A DNA stretch of 56,227 nt from Myxococcales bacterium. GTDB lineage: Bacteria; Myxococcota_A; Polyangia; Palsa-1104; JAEUJZ01. The position numbers and the translations under genes were made by a program. The notes under the pieces were generated by a model that made no database searches, had not been told where the DNA came from, and saw only the letters and a list, made by a program, of their open reading frames with translations. The stretch spans positions 1 to 56,227 of the forward strand of contig JAEUKB010000094.1 of the NCBI GenBank assembly GCA_016794365.1, written 5' to 3'. Positions 7,514-15,518 of the stretch are shown here, one piece after another. The stretch's first letter is position 1; every line of letters begins with the position of its first letter.

Positions 7514-7634
7514 GAACGCCTAACGAAACCGTTATGAGGAACCGCGAGTGCAAAGAGAAGGCCCGGAGCGTACGCAAGTACGTGAGGACCGACGATGCAG
7601 CAAGCGGGGTCCGCAATCGGTTTTTTAGGCGTTC
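7514..7634. mobile_element. MITE-like palindromic element with TTA flanks
   Basis: A 121-bp segment has inverted termini GAACGCCTAACGAAACCG and, reversed from the other end, GAACGCCTAAAAAACCG. It is flanked by TTA at 7511-7513 and TTA at 7635-7637, a possible 3-bp target duplication. The right TTA is the stop codon of the haemoglobin gene. The interior has a second palindrome (CGTAC, GCAA, GTACG at 7569-7582). No coding capacity was recognised. The element separates the haemoglobin stop from the nrnA-like start on the same strand. It may be a non-autonomous transposon or a REP-like repeat. Confidence 0.6.
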
Positions 7635-8012
7635 TTAGACTTTCTTGTCGCGGCTTAGGACATCGTCGCGAACGGACTCGCACAGGGCGCGGACCTGTTC
7701 GATCTGCGGCTGCGAGACGCCAAACTCGGCGAGCGTGCCGGTCAGGTGCTGGATCACCACATCAACGTGGAGATCGCCAAGACCCTTGCTGAGCATGCTG
7801 GCGTGCGACGTTCGCATGTCGCGGCCCGTGTAGTGGTTGGGACCGCCCGTGACCATGGTGATGAAGGCGGCCTGCTTGGCCATCTGACGATCCATGTCGA
7901 TGCCGTCAAAGAAGCGCGCGACCCGGTCATCGGCCAGCATCTTGCGGTAAAAGCTTTCGACCACTGCCTCGATGGCGGACGCGCCACCGAGCTGTTCATA
8001 GAGCGACTGCAT
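7635..8012 (-). CDS. glbN: Group I truncated haemoglobin
   Basis: A 125-residue truncated haemoglobin (2-on-2 fold). It reads MQSLYEQLGGASAIEAVVESFYRKM in two linked parts, with the B10 Tyr at residue 22, then ARFFDGIDMDRQMAKQAAFI, a YTGRDM motif and the likely proximal haem His at residue 70 (MRTSHASM). Length matches the family. The ATG at 8012 has GGAGG 8-12 nt upstream. It is transcribed away from an NsrR-type regulator, and group I truncated haemoglobins turn NO plus O2 into nitrate, so NO detoxification is the likely role. Its stop codon coincides with the right flank of the MITE-like element. Confidence 0.9.
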   Translation of the reverse strand: MQSLYEQLGGASAIEAVVESFYRKMLADDRVARFFDGIDMDRQMAKQAAFITMVTGGPNHYTGRDMRTSHASMLSKGLGDLHVDVVIQHLTGTLAEFGVSQPQIEQVRALCESVRDDVLSRDKKV

Positions 8013-8161
8013 GGTTCCCCCTCCTGCAATGCATGAGTGTAGCAAAATTTGGCATGAAAAATACGAGTTATTTGTCCGCTTGGACGCGCGACACGCTGGC
8101 CTTCTGTCGCTAGTTGCTTGCCGAACCGAGCCGCGAGCGATATGAAGGGAGCGTGCGCACT

Positions 8162-8188
8162 GTTACATTACGTAACGGAAGCTTTCCG
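8162..8188. promoter_or_regulatory. Paired palindromes in the haemoglobin/regulator spacer
   Basis: GTTAC, 5 nt, GTAAC (8162-8176, with the perfect core TTACGTAA) is followed directly by CGGAA, GCT, TTCCG (8176-8188). They lie 70-97 bp upstream of the regulator start, in the 246-bp divergent spacer. They do not match the enterobacterial NsrR consensus well, so which protein binds is unknown. Confidence 0.45.
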
Positions 8189-8258
8189 TGGTACAGAAGT
8201 CTGACGAACGCGCCCCAAACTGGCGGAGAAGGCCGTATTCTGGTCGAAGGCAAGAGCG

Positions 8259-8717
8259 ATGCAGTTAACTCAATTCACTGATTACTCGCTGCGGATTCTT
8301 CTCTATTTGGCCCATCATCCGCCGCAGGATGGGGAGCGCCTGCCAGCGGTTCTGGACATCAGCCGGGCGTATGGCATCTCGACCAACCACCTGAGCAAGG
8401 TCGCGCGACTGCTGGTGCAGAACGGCTTTGTGAAAGCGACACGGGGTCGCAACGGGGGTCTCCAGCTGGCGCGCCAGCCGGAGGAGATCAACCTGGGCGA
8501 TGTGGTGCGCCGCAGCGAGCCGCACTTCGATCTGGTGGAGTGCTTCGATATGCGGGAAAACACCTGCCCGATTGTTGGGGCATGTGCGCTCAAAGGGGTG
8601 CTGGTCGAGGCCAAGCGCAACTTTCTGGCGACGCTGGAAAAGCAGACGCTGGCCGATGTAGCGGGCACGCGGGTGAAGCTGGTGCAGCTATGGAAAGCCA
8701 CCCGCGCCAGTCAGTGA
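8259..8717 (+). CDS. nsrR: Rrf2-family regulator, NsrR-like (NO-sensing Fe-S)
   Basis: A 152-residue Rrf2 protein. An N-terminal winged helix (MQLTQFTDYSLRILLYLA, then ISTNHLSKVARLLVQNGFV) contacts DNA, and RGRNGGLQLA forms the wing. Three cysteines at 95, 103 and 109 sit in LVECFDMRENTCPIVGACAL, the place and rough spacing of the NsrR cluster ligands; IscR and RirA have different patterns. The gene is divergent from the truncated haemoglobin, which fits an NO-responsive repressor of an NO dioxygenase. ATG at 8259 follows AAGG. The spacing between the first two Cys (7 residues) is longer than the 4 in E. coli NsrR, so the subtype is probable rather than certain. Confidence 0.82.
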   Translation: MQLTQFTDYSLRILLYLAHHPPQDGERLPAVLDISRAYGISTNHLSKVARLLVQNGFVKATRGRNGGLQLARQPEEINLGDVVRRSEPHFDLVECFDMRENTCPIVGACALKGVLVEAKRNFLATLEKQTLADVAGTRVKLVQLWKATRASQ

Positions 8718-8780
8718 CTTCGTAAGACGCAGCCAGCACATTCTCCGACTCCGCACCACGCATCAGGACTTGCACGAGCG

Positions 8781-8809
8781 AAGTGGCCGGTCTAATACCA
8801 AAGCCACTT
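8781..8809 (+). promoter_or_regulatory. 7-bp inverted repeat between regulator and TolC-like gene
   Basis: AAGTGGC and GCCACTT are perfect inverted copies with a 15-nt loop. There is no T-run. It could be an operator or stem upstream of the efflux operon. If translation of the next gene started at the upstream GTG (8783), this would be coding. Confidence 0.3.
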
Positions 8810-8911
8810 ACTTCTTGGCTTTTTCGGAGCGTGCTGGTGCAGACCTCTTTATCTTCCGGTTCCAGGGTTGCGTACAGCGCCGGGCCTACAGTCCGGGCTG
8901 TGGCGAAAGAC

Positions 8912-10489
8912 GTGTCGGGGCAAGACACCACGGCGCGGCGGGGGCGCACAGGGACAGGGCTTGTGCTGTCGCTGGTAACGACGGCGTGCCTCTTGTGGGG
9001 ATCGTCGGCGGTGGCGGGCGGTAAGCCAGGGCAGCCGCTGACGGAAGAAGAGATGCGAGAGTCGCTGGAGATTGCGCGCCAAACGGTGGGCGATCACAGC
9101 GTCAGCAGCAAGAGCGGCGGGCGCAAGCTGGATCTGCAAGCGCTGTGGTCGATGGCGCAGGGTCGCTTTCCGGGCATCTTGGCGGCGAAGCAGACGGTGG
9201 AATCGGCGCGACATACGCGCAACGAGCAGATCTTTTTGCGGCTGCCATCGGCGGATTTTTCGGGCTTTCTGTCCTGGTCGCCGAACGTCAAGTGCAAGAC
9301 CTCGGCAGAGCTGAAGGCAGAGCTAACGCCGTCGCAGCTTGCGCTGGGGGGACGGGATCCGATCGGGGGACCGGATCACTGTGTCGAAACGAACGTGGCG
9401 CAGACCCTGAACTCTTCGACGATTCAGAACTATCTGCCGATCTACGGCGCGCTGGTTCAGCTGAACCTGCGGATCACGCAGCCGCTCTATACGTTCGGGA
9501 AGCTGACGGCGGCGTGGGACTTGGGACAGACGGGGCTGGACATTGCGTCGGCGCAGGCGGAAGGGGTCAAGCTGGACCATCAGCTGAACCTGCTGCGGGC
9601 GTACTTCGGGTTGAAGACGGCGCGGGCGGCGCTCGATACGGTCAAAGAAGGCCACGACCAGGTCAAGCGGTGGGTGAAGCAGATCGACCAAGACTTGGAA
9701 GCGGGCAAGGGCTCGGCGTCCGAGATCGACCTGATGCGGCTGAAGGTGGCGGAGTCCCAGATCGAGCTGCTGCTGATTGATCTGGAGCGCACGATCGGTT
9801 CGACGCTGGCGGCGCTGCGCTATCTGGTGCAGGACAACGGGGTGGATATCGATGAACAAGACCTGGCGCTGTGGCAGGAAGAGAGTCATCCGCTCGACTA
9901 CTACCTGGATGCGGCGATGCGCAGTCGGCCCGAGCTGAAGGTGCTGCGGGCCACGGGGCAGGGGGCTCAGCTGTACAAGAAGCTGCGGATTGCCGAGCTG
10001 CTGCCAAACTTCGGGCTGATCGTAAACTTCGGCTACGGCTACGCGGGCGGGGTGGAAGATCCCAACCACGGCTTTATGAACCGTCTGAACTACCTGGGAG
10101 CGGGGGTGGGGCTGGGCGTGAACTGGGCGCTGGATCTGGGGCCTCGGATTGCGCGGCTTCAGAAGGCGATTTCAGACGTGAACATCTTTGAAAGCCGCAA
10201 GCGGGAGCTGCTGGGGGGCGGGGCGCTGGAAATTGAGCGCGCCTACAACGATGTAGTGGAGGCCAAGCGCCGTCTAAGAGCAGCGGAGACCGCAGAGCGC
10301 AGGGCTCGCGGCTGGCTGCAAGGTATTAGGCAATCAATCGACGTCGGCACAGCGGAGGGGCGTGATATGAACGACGCACTGCGCACGTACTTTGAGCAGC
10401 ACGTTGCGGTGCTGCGGGCCATCAACGATGCCAATGTGGCGTGTGGGGCGCTCCGTCGCGTGTCTGGACTAGAGGTCATTCCCAAATGA
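8912..10489 (+). CDS. TolC-like outer membrane efflux protein
   Basis: A 525-residue outer membrane efflux protein (OEP family). A signal peptide (ARRGRTGTGLVLSLVTTACL, cleaved near SSAVAGG) is followed by LDLQALWSMAQGRFPGILAAK, then the paired beta-strand and long-helix repeats of TolC (LRITQPLYTFGKLTAAWDL; LDYYLDAAMRSRPELKVLRA; ELLPNFGLIVNFGYGYAGG; ALEIERAYNDVVEAKRRL). The GTG at 8912 puts the signal peptide 9 residues from the start; an upstream GTG at 8783 is in frame and would add 43 residues with no family match. The mlaC-like gene overlaps its stop as ATGA, so the two form an operon. Together they suggest lipid or hydrophobic-solute traffic across the envelope. Confidence 0.85.
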   Translation: MSGQDTTARRGRTGTGLVLSLVTTACLLWGSSAVAGGKPGQPLTEEEMRESLEIARQTVGDHSVSSKSGGRKLDLQALWSMAQGRFPGILAAKQTVESARHTRNEQIFLRLPSADFSGFLSWSPNVKCKTSAELKAELTPSQLALGGRDPIGGPDHCVETNVAQTLNSSTIQNYLPIYGALVQLNLRITQPLYTFGKLTAAWDLGQTGLDIASAQAEGVKLDHQLNLLRAYFGLKTARAALDTVKEGHDQVKRWVKQIDQDLEAGKGSASEIDLMRLKVAESQIELLLIDLERTIGSTLAALRYLVQDNGVDIDEQDLALWQEESHPLDYYLDAAMRSRPELKVLRATGQGAQLYKKLRIAELLPNFGLIVNFGYGYAGGVEDPNHGFMNRLNYLGAGVGLGVNWALDLGPRIARLQKAISDVNIFESRKRELLGGGALEIERAYNDVVEAKRRLRAAETAERRARGWLQGIRQSIDVGTAEGRDMNDALRTYFEQHVAVLRAINDANVACGALRRVSGLEVIPK

Positions 10490-11340
10490 GCAAGCAGAGA
10501 TCGGTGTGGGCTGGTTCGGTGTTGTCGCTGGGTCTTGTCGCTTCGGTTGTAGGTGTGGTGGCGCTGCCCGGCAGTCGTCCGGCGCTGGCGGCGGCTGCGC
10601 AGAGTCCGAAGGCGACGCTTCAGCGGCTCAACGGCGCGTGTGAAAAGCTGCTGCGGCAAAAGACGGATGCGGGCTCGGCGGAAGAAAAGAAGATCAAGGA
10701 AGAGATCAAGCAGCGGGCGTCTGAGCTGCTCGACTACGGCGAGCTGTGCAAGCGGGCGCTCGGTGAGCACTGGGACAAGATGGGCGAGGCGAAGCGGACC
10801 GAGTTTGTGGCGACGCTCAAAGAGCTGATCGAGCGCAACTACATCCGGCAGCTGCGCACCAACTTGGACTACGAAGTGAGCTACGGCGAAGAGAGCATCG
10901 AAGGCAGCGAGTCCAAGGTGGCGACGACACTGCGGCTGGCGACCAAGGGCAAGACCACGCAGGTTCAGATCGACTACCGGATGATCCAAAAGCCGGAAGG
11001 CCGCTGGATGGTCTATGACGTGATCACCGATGAGCTGTCCTTGGTGCGAAACTATCGGACGCAGTTTCAGCGCATCATCGGCGCGGGCAACTATGACGGT
11101 CTGCTCTCGCGGATGAAGACCAAGCTGGCCGAAGAGCAGAGCAAGGACGGGACGGCGCAGCCAGCGGCGGCTCCGGCGGCACCTGCGGCAGCAGCGGCGA
11201 CCGACAAAAAGGCCGAGCCAGCGGCAGATGCGGGCAAAGCAGCGGCTTCAGCCAAGCCAGCGGCACCGGCGGCCAAGCCAGCGGCACCAGCGGCCAAGCC
11301 AGCGACACCGGCAGCCAAGCCTGCGGCAGCGGGCAAGTAG
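10486..11340 (+). CDS. mlaC: MlaC/Ttg2D-family periplasmic phospholipid-binding protein
   Basis: A 284-residue exported protein. After a signal peptide (WAGSVLSLGLVASVVGVVAL, then ALAAAA) comes an MlaC-type domain with LLDYGELCKRALGEHW, EFVATLKELIERNYIRQLR and GRWMVYDVITDELSLVRNYRTQFQRII, the typical order of the family. The tail from about 225 is a low-complexity PAAPAAK-type repeat not found in ordinary MlaC. It overlaps the TolC-like gene by ATGA. MlaC ferries phospholipid between the MlaA site in the outer membrane and the MlaFEDB transporter; no other mla gene is in the window, so here it is paired with an OEP channel. Confidence 0.88.
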   Translation: MSKQRSVWAGSVLSLGLVASVVGVVALPGSRPALAAAAQSPKATLQRLNGACEKLLRQKTDAGSAEEKKIKEEIKQRASELLDYGELCKRALGEHWDKMGEAKRTEFVATLKELIERNYIRQLRTNLDYEVSYGEESIEGSESKVATTLRLATKGKTTQVQIDYRMIQKPEGRWMVYDVITDELSLVRNYRTQFQRIIGAGNYDGLLSRMKTKLAEEQSKDGTAQPAAAPAAPAAAAATDKKAEPAADAGKAAASAKPAAPAAKPAAPAAKPATPAAKPAAAGK

Positions 11341-11376
11341 TCGTCGTCACCCAAGAGAGAGAAAGGACCGCGTTCG

Positions 11377-12735
11377 ATGGCTGAAGTCATTCCGTTCCGA
11401 GGACTTGTCTACCGTCCGTCCGCTGCGCTGGGCACGCCAAGCCGTGATGCTTCGACGCTGCTGGCGCCTCCGTATGATGTCATCGGAGAAGCGGAGCGAA
11501 AGAGCTTGGCGGGTCAGTCGGCGTTTAACAGCGTCCACTTGATCCTGCCGCAGACCCCAGCGAGGGCGAACGCGGACGCAAAGTACGAGGTGGCGAAGGC
11601 GACGCTGGCAGCCTGGCAGCGCGGCGAGGTGGTCACGCGGGATGATCAGCCTGCGTTTTATCGCTATCACCAGGTGTTTGCTCCACCGGGAGAGCCGCAT
11701 GCGGCAAAGATCGTGCGCCGAGGCTTTATCGCGCGGATTCGGCTGCATCGCTTTTCCGAAGGCGTGATCTTGCCGCACGAGCGAACGCTGTCGGGTCCGA
11801 AGGTGGATCGGCTGAAGCTCAAGCGGGCGACGCGGACGCACCTGTCGCAGGTGTTTGGGCTGTACGACGACCCAGAGCGCTTGGCAGATGCGGCGTTTGT
11901 GCAGCTTGAGCAGTCAGCGCCGGAGCTGTACGGAACGACCTCGGATGGGGTGGAGCATCGACTGTGGCGGCTGATCGATCCAGCGGCCATCGCGGCGGTT
12001 TCGCGGGTGCTGCAAGACAAGCGGATCTACATCGCAGACGGACATCATCGCTACGAGACGATGCTGGCGCTGCGGGACGAGCTGCGCAAAGAGCCGGGCT
12101 ACTTGGGGCCGGAATCGGCGGTGGAGTACGGATCGATCTTTTTGTGCAACGTGCGCGATCCGGGGCTGTTTGTGTTTCCGACGCATCGGGTGCTGCACTC
12201 GCTGCCGGGCTTTGACCTTGCTTCGCTGCTGACGAAGCTGGGCGCGGCGTTTCACATCGAAGAGCAGGCGGTGCCCAAGACGGGCGGGGAAGCGCGGGAA
12301 GGGCTAAAGCGGCGGGGTGAGCAAGCACCAAGCTATCTGATCCTGTCGGGCGGGCGGGCGTTCTATCTTCAGCTGCGCAGCGATGCGGATCTGTCGCTTG
12401 TGCCGGGGCCGAAGGTGCTGCACAGCTTGGATGTGACGCTGCTGCACGCGCTTTTGATCGAGCAAGCGCTCGGGATCGATCGCGCCGCGCAGGAGTCTCA
12501 GACGTATCTTCGCTACGTAAAGGACAATGAGCAGGCGCTTGTCGCCGCGCGGGAGCCGGATGTCCAAGCGGTGGTGATGATGAACCCGACGAAGGTGACG
12601 CAGGTGATGGCTGTGTCGGAAGCGGGCGAGGTGATGCCGCAGAAATCGACGTACTTCTATCCAAAGATTGCGTCGGGAATCGTGTGCAATCCGCTCGATC
12701 CGGCAGAGTCGGTCCAGCGCTCGGGAGCGCAGTAG
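11377..12735 (+). CDS. DUF1015 family protein
   Basis: A 452-residue DUF1015 protein. It opens with VIPFRGLVYRP, then LLAPPYDVI, the diagnostic motif of the family, and later has ADGHHRYETMLALRD and a C-terminal VMMNPTKVTQVMAVSEAGEVMPQKSTYFYPK. It is cytosolic, with no signal. The biochemical role of DUF1015 is not established; in other genomes it often sits near serine or amino-acid metabolism genes. The start ATG follows GAGAGAAAGGA by about 10 nt. The TrmN6-like gene follows within 10 bp. Confidence 0.85.
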   Translation: MAEVIPFRGLVYRPSAALGTPSRDASTLLAPPYDVIGEAERKSLAGQSAFNSVHLILPQTPARANADAKYEVAKATLAAWQRGEVVTRDDQPAFYRYHQVFAPPGEPHAAKIVRRGFIARIRLHRFSEGVILPHERTLSGPKVDRLKLKRATRTHLSQVFGLYDDPERLADAAFVQLEQSAPELYGTTSDGVEHRLWRLIDPAAIAAVSRVLQDKRIYIADGHHRYETMLALRDELRKEPGYLGPESAVEYGSIFLCNVRDPGLFVFPTHRVLHSLPGFDLASLLTKLGAAFHIEEQAVPKTGGEAREGLKRRGEQAPSYLILSGGRAFYLQLRSDADLSLVPGPKVLHSLDVTLLHALLIEQALGIDRAAQESQTYLRYVKDNEQALVAAREPDVQAVVMMNPTKVTQVMAVSEAGEVMPQKSTYFYPKIASGIVCNPLDPAESVQRSGAQ

Positions 12736-12744
12736 CCTGTGGCA

Positions 12745-13503
12745 ATGGAACGTGCGGCATCTCTCGAAGTGGGAGAGCTGACCTGTGACTCGATCCTGCG
12801 CGGACGACTGCGGCTGTGGCAGCCAGTGGTGGGCTATCGCTTCAGCATCGATCCGCTGTTGCTGATTGACTTTGTGTCAGACGGATCGTTTGGGCAGGTG
12901 GCGGATCTGGGCGCGGGGGTTGGCATTGTGGGGCTGGGACTTGCGCGGCGATTTGAGCAGGCTCGCGTGACGCTGGTGGAACTACAGCCTCGGCTGGCAG
13001 AGCTGTCGCGTCGGAACATCGTGGAAAATGAGCTGACGGCGCGCTGCCAAGTGGTGCTGGCAGATGTGCTGTCGCCATCGACCAAGCAAGTGCTGCCCGG
13101 CGGGTCGTTTGAGCTGGTGGCGTCGTGTCCTCCGTATTATCCGGTGGGCCACGGGGGCGTGAATCCCGATAGCGAAGAGGCGATTGCTCGACATGAGCTG
13201 CGACTGCCGCTGCCGAAGCTGGTGGCGGCTGCGAAGCGCCTGGTGGGGTTTCGCGGTCGGGTGGCGTTTGTCTATCCGTCGCCGCGTCTGCCGGAGCTGC
13301 TGACGGCGCTGGGGGAACATTCGCTGCCCGTGCGTCGGCTGCGGCTGGTTCATCCCCAAGCGGGAGAGCCCGCGCAGCGCGTGATGGTGGAAGCGCAAAA
13401 AGGCTATCGTGGCGGGCTGGTGATTGAGCCGCCGCTGTACATTCGAGAAGCTGATGGTCGCTATACCGTGCAGGCTCGTCGCGCGCTGGGAGAGCCGGAC
13501 TAA
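12745..13503 (+). CDS. trmN6: TrmN6/YfiC-like tRNA1(Val) A37 N6-methyltransferase
   Basis: A 252-residue class I SAM methyltransferase. The N-terminal GYRFSIDPLLLIDFV is typical of YfiC/TrmN6 proteins; motif I is VADLGAGVGIVGLGLA and the catalytic (N/D/S)PPY motif appears as SCPPYYPVG. These enzymes methylate N6 of A37 in tRNA1(Val). The first residue of the PPY motif is Cys rather than Asn or Asp, which is unusual and may affect activity or specificity. A GTG two codons upstream is an alternative start. It probably shares a transcript with DUF1015. Confidence 0.8.
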   Translation: MERAASLEVGELTCDSILRGRLRLWQPVVGYRFSIDPLLLIDFVSDGSFGQVADLGAGVGIVGLGLARRFEQARVTLVELQPRLAELSRRNIVENELTARCQVVLADVLSPSTKQVLPGGSFELVASCPPYYPVGHGGVNPDSEEAIARHELRLPLPKLVAAAKRLVGFRGRVAFVYPSPRLPELLTALGEHSLPVRRLRLVHPQAGEPAQRVMVEAQKGYRGGLVIEPPLYIREADGRYTVQARRALGEPD

Positions 13504-13567
13504 GCGCGATGCGCTGGCTCGTGACGAAAGCACGTTGGAATTGCCAAACCGATTTGGAGGACGTTCG

Positions 13568-13984
13568 ATGACTGTTCGCTCGCTGCTGACTGTGTGTTCG
13601 CTGACCTTGGGCCTGGGCTTTGTGGGCTGCAAAGGCGCCAAGCCCGATGGACCGCTGACCGGCACGGAGTCGCTACACGACCTGATGGAGTCGATGGAGA
13701 GTGCGTCGAAGCCGCTGTTTGACCGCTCGGCGGGGGCGGCGCTGACGGATGTGGATGTGACGGCGCTCACGGCTTCTGCAAGTCGAGTGCAGGCCATCAA
13801 CGCGGCAGTGAAGACGCGGTTTGCGGGCAGCAAGCCTCCGACGTTTGCGGCGCATGCGGAGCAGCTCGAAAAGGGAACGCAAGAGGTGCTGGCGGCGCTG
13901 ACGGCCAAAGATGCGGCGGCGCTCCAAGCTGCCACCAAGAGCCTGGGCGGGGCCTGCGGCAGTTGCCACAAGGAGTTCAAGTAG
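13568..13984 (+). CDS. Cytochrome c'-like monohaem lipoprotein
   Basis: A 138-residue protein. A lipoprotein signal with lipobox LGFVGC (Cys near residue 20) is followed by a four-helix-bundle-like segment, and a single haem motif CGSCH lies five residues from the C-terminus (GGACGSCHKEFK). A C-terminal CxxCH after four helices is the arrangement of cytochrome c' and the related cytC_2 family, which bind NO or protect against it. ATG at 13568 is preceded by TTGGAGGACG. The role is inferred from the fold pattern only. Confidence 0.82.
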   Translation: MTVRSLLTVCSLTLGLGFVGCKGAKPDGPLTGTESLHDLMESMESASKPLFDRSAGAALTDVDVTALTASASRVQAINAAVKTRFAGSKPPTFAAHAEQLEKGTQEVLAALTAKDAAALQAATKSLGGACGSCHKEFK

Positions 13985-14018
13985 CCCTCGCCTGGGGTCG
14001 TAGTAGCCTGGAGACAGG

Positions 14019-15494
14019 ATGTCTGCTTACGATGCGGAGCGCGCGCGGTTTTATGCACGACTGTCGCTGCTGCTTGGCTGTGCGCTGACGGGCGTGGTGC
14101 TGGGGGGGCTGGCTTCGCGGCTGCCGCGCCGGGCGCGCGTGGTGGATGTGCCGCATGCGCCGGTGGCGAACGCGCCGCCGCCCGCGCCAGTGGCTGCGCC
14201 GGACTTGGCGGTGATGCCAGTGGCGACGAATCCGGTGGCTGATAGACCGGATGCGGGTGCTTCCCAGGTGCGTGAGCTGTGGGTGTTGGTGGTGGATCAG
14301 TCGGGTCAGCCGGTAGAGGGTGTGTCGGTGCTGGCGCGGCCTGGGCTGCTCACGGCCAGCGGTGCAGGGACGCAGCGTCTGGGGGAGCTGGGCGTCTTGC
14401 CGGGTCCGCTCCCGTTTCCTGATGAGGTGATGGCCGGACAGTCGGCGGTGGCGGGAAGTCTTCAGCGTGGCTCGGTCAGCGCGTCGAGCTGGGTGGCGCG
14501 CTCGGATGCCAAAGGACTGGTTCACTTCGTCGGGATCACAAGTGGTCGGCTGCTGCTCTTGGCCAACCATCAAGGCAAGAGCGCATCGGGTGAAGTCGAG
14601 GTCTTGGCAGAGCCTTCGTCGGTGGGCTCGGCGCGCATGGTCCTTCGCTTGGCTCTTCCCGTCGAGTGCGCAGAGTCACTGTCACCCGATTCATCCGATC
14701 CACTGCAAGCAGCGAGCGGTCTGGCGGCGCGCGCAGATGTTCATGGCCGCATCGTCGATCATCGCGGCTTTGCGGTGTCTTCGGCGCGGGTCGATGTCCA
14801 AGTCGGTAGCGCGCGCAGTCAGGCCCAGAGCGATGTTCGTGGTCAGTTTGTGCTGCCGATGCTGCTTGCGGGAGAAGCTCGCTTGTCGGTGCGCGCGCCG
14901 GGCTTTGCGCCTGCGTTTCAGTTGGTCAAGATGGAACAGCGACGGGACGAGCTGCGGATTGAGCTGCGACCTGGCGGTGGCATCGCAGGACTGATTGAAG
15001 ATGTACGTTCGTCTGGACTGCCCGATGGACTGGAAGTCTGGCTGGATCTACCAAGTGGCGAGCGCTGGCCGCTTTTGGTGAGTCCGGATGGTCGCTTTTC
15101 TCAGACGGGACTGCCGACGGGACAGCTGACGCTGCGAGCACGCGCGCGCGGCTTTGCGTCGCTGCGACAGGTTTTGCAAGTGCCGGAGTCGTCTTCTCCC
15201 GATCAAGTGACGGTGCGCGATGTGCGACTGCGCTTTGTGCGTGGTGCCGAGCTGTCAGGACAAGTTCGTGGTCCGAGCGGCAGCGTCGAAGGTGCGGAAG
15301 TCTCTGTGACAGCGGATGACGGTCAGGTGGTGGCGCGAAGTCGGACGGATCGACGCGGCGAGTATGTGCTGTCGGATCTTCCTCCGGTGCGGCTGCGGCT
15401 CGCGGTGAGCAGTGCGCAAGGTTCAGCCATCGCGACGGTCGAGCTGCGCTCGGGGGATCGCGCGCGCCAGGATCTAGAGCTGAGCGGACGCTGA
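14019..15494 (+). CDS. Membrane-anchored protein with carboxypeptidase-regulatory-like Ig domains
   Basis: A 491-residue protein. One N-terminal membrane helix (ARLSLLLGCALTGVVLGGLA) is followed by a Pro/Ala-rich stretch and then several beta-sandwich repeats: LWVLVVDQSGQPVEGVSVLA, ADVHGRIVDHRGFAVSSARV, GGIAGLIEDVRSSGLPDGLE and ELSGQVRGPSGSVEGAEVSV. The pattern G-x-V-x-D-x-x-G-x-P-V-x-G-A-x-V is that of CarboxypepD_reg domains. The rest lies in the periplasm or on the surface. No enzyme domain was found. It is convergent with murG (24-bp gap). Confidence 0.8.
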   Translation: MSAYDAERARFYARLSLLLGCALTGVVLGGLASRLPRRARVVDVPHAPVANAPPPAPVAAPDLAVMPVATNPVADRPDAGASQVRELWVLVVDQSGQPVEGVSVLARPGLLTASGAGTQRLGELGVLPGPLPFPDEVMAGQSAVAGSLQRGSVSASSWVARSDAKGLVHFVGITSGRLLLLANHQGKSASGEVEVLAEPSSVGSARMVLRLALPVECAESLSPDSSDPLQAASGLAARADVHGRIVDHRGFAVSSARVDVQVGSARSQAQSDVRGQFVLPMLLAGEARLSVRAPGFAPAFQLVKMEQRRDELRIELRPGGGIAGLIEDVRSSGLPDGLEVWLDLPSGERWPLLVSPDGRFSQTGLPTGQLTLRARARGFASLRQVLQVPESSSPDQVTVRDVRLRFVRGAELSGQVRGPSGSVEGAEVSVTADDGQVVARSRTDRRGEYVLSDLPPVRLRLAVSSAQGSAIATVELRSGDRARQDLELSGR

Positions 15495-15518
15495 CGCGAG
15501 CGAACAGGGACGGCTGCG

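Noticed and set aside
8013..8258. Canonical NsrR operator in the haemoglobin/regulator spacer
   Set aside because: AATGCATGAG and GGCATGAAAAATAC partly resemble NsrR half-sites, but a proper two-half-site match is absent. The perfect palindromes at 8162-8188 are reported instead.
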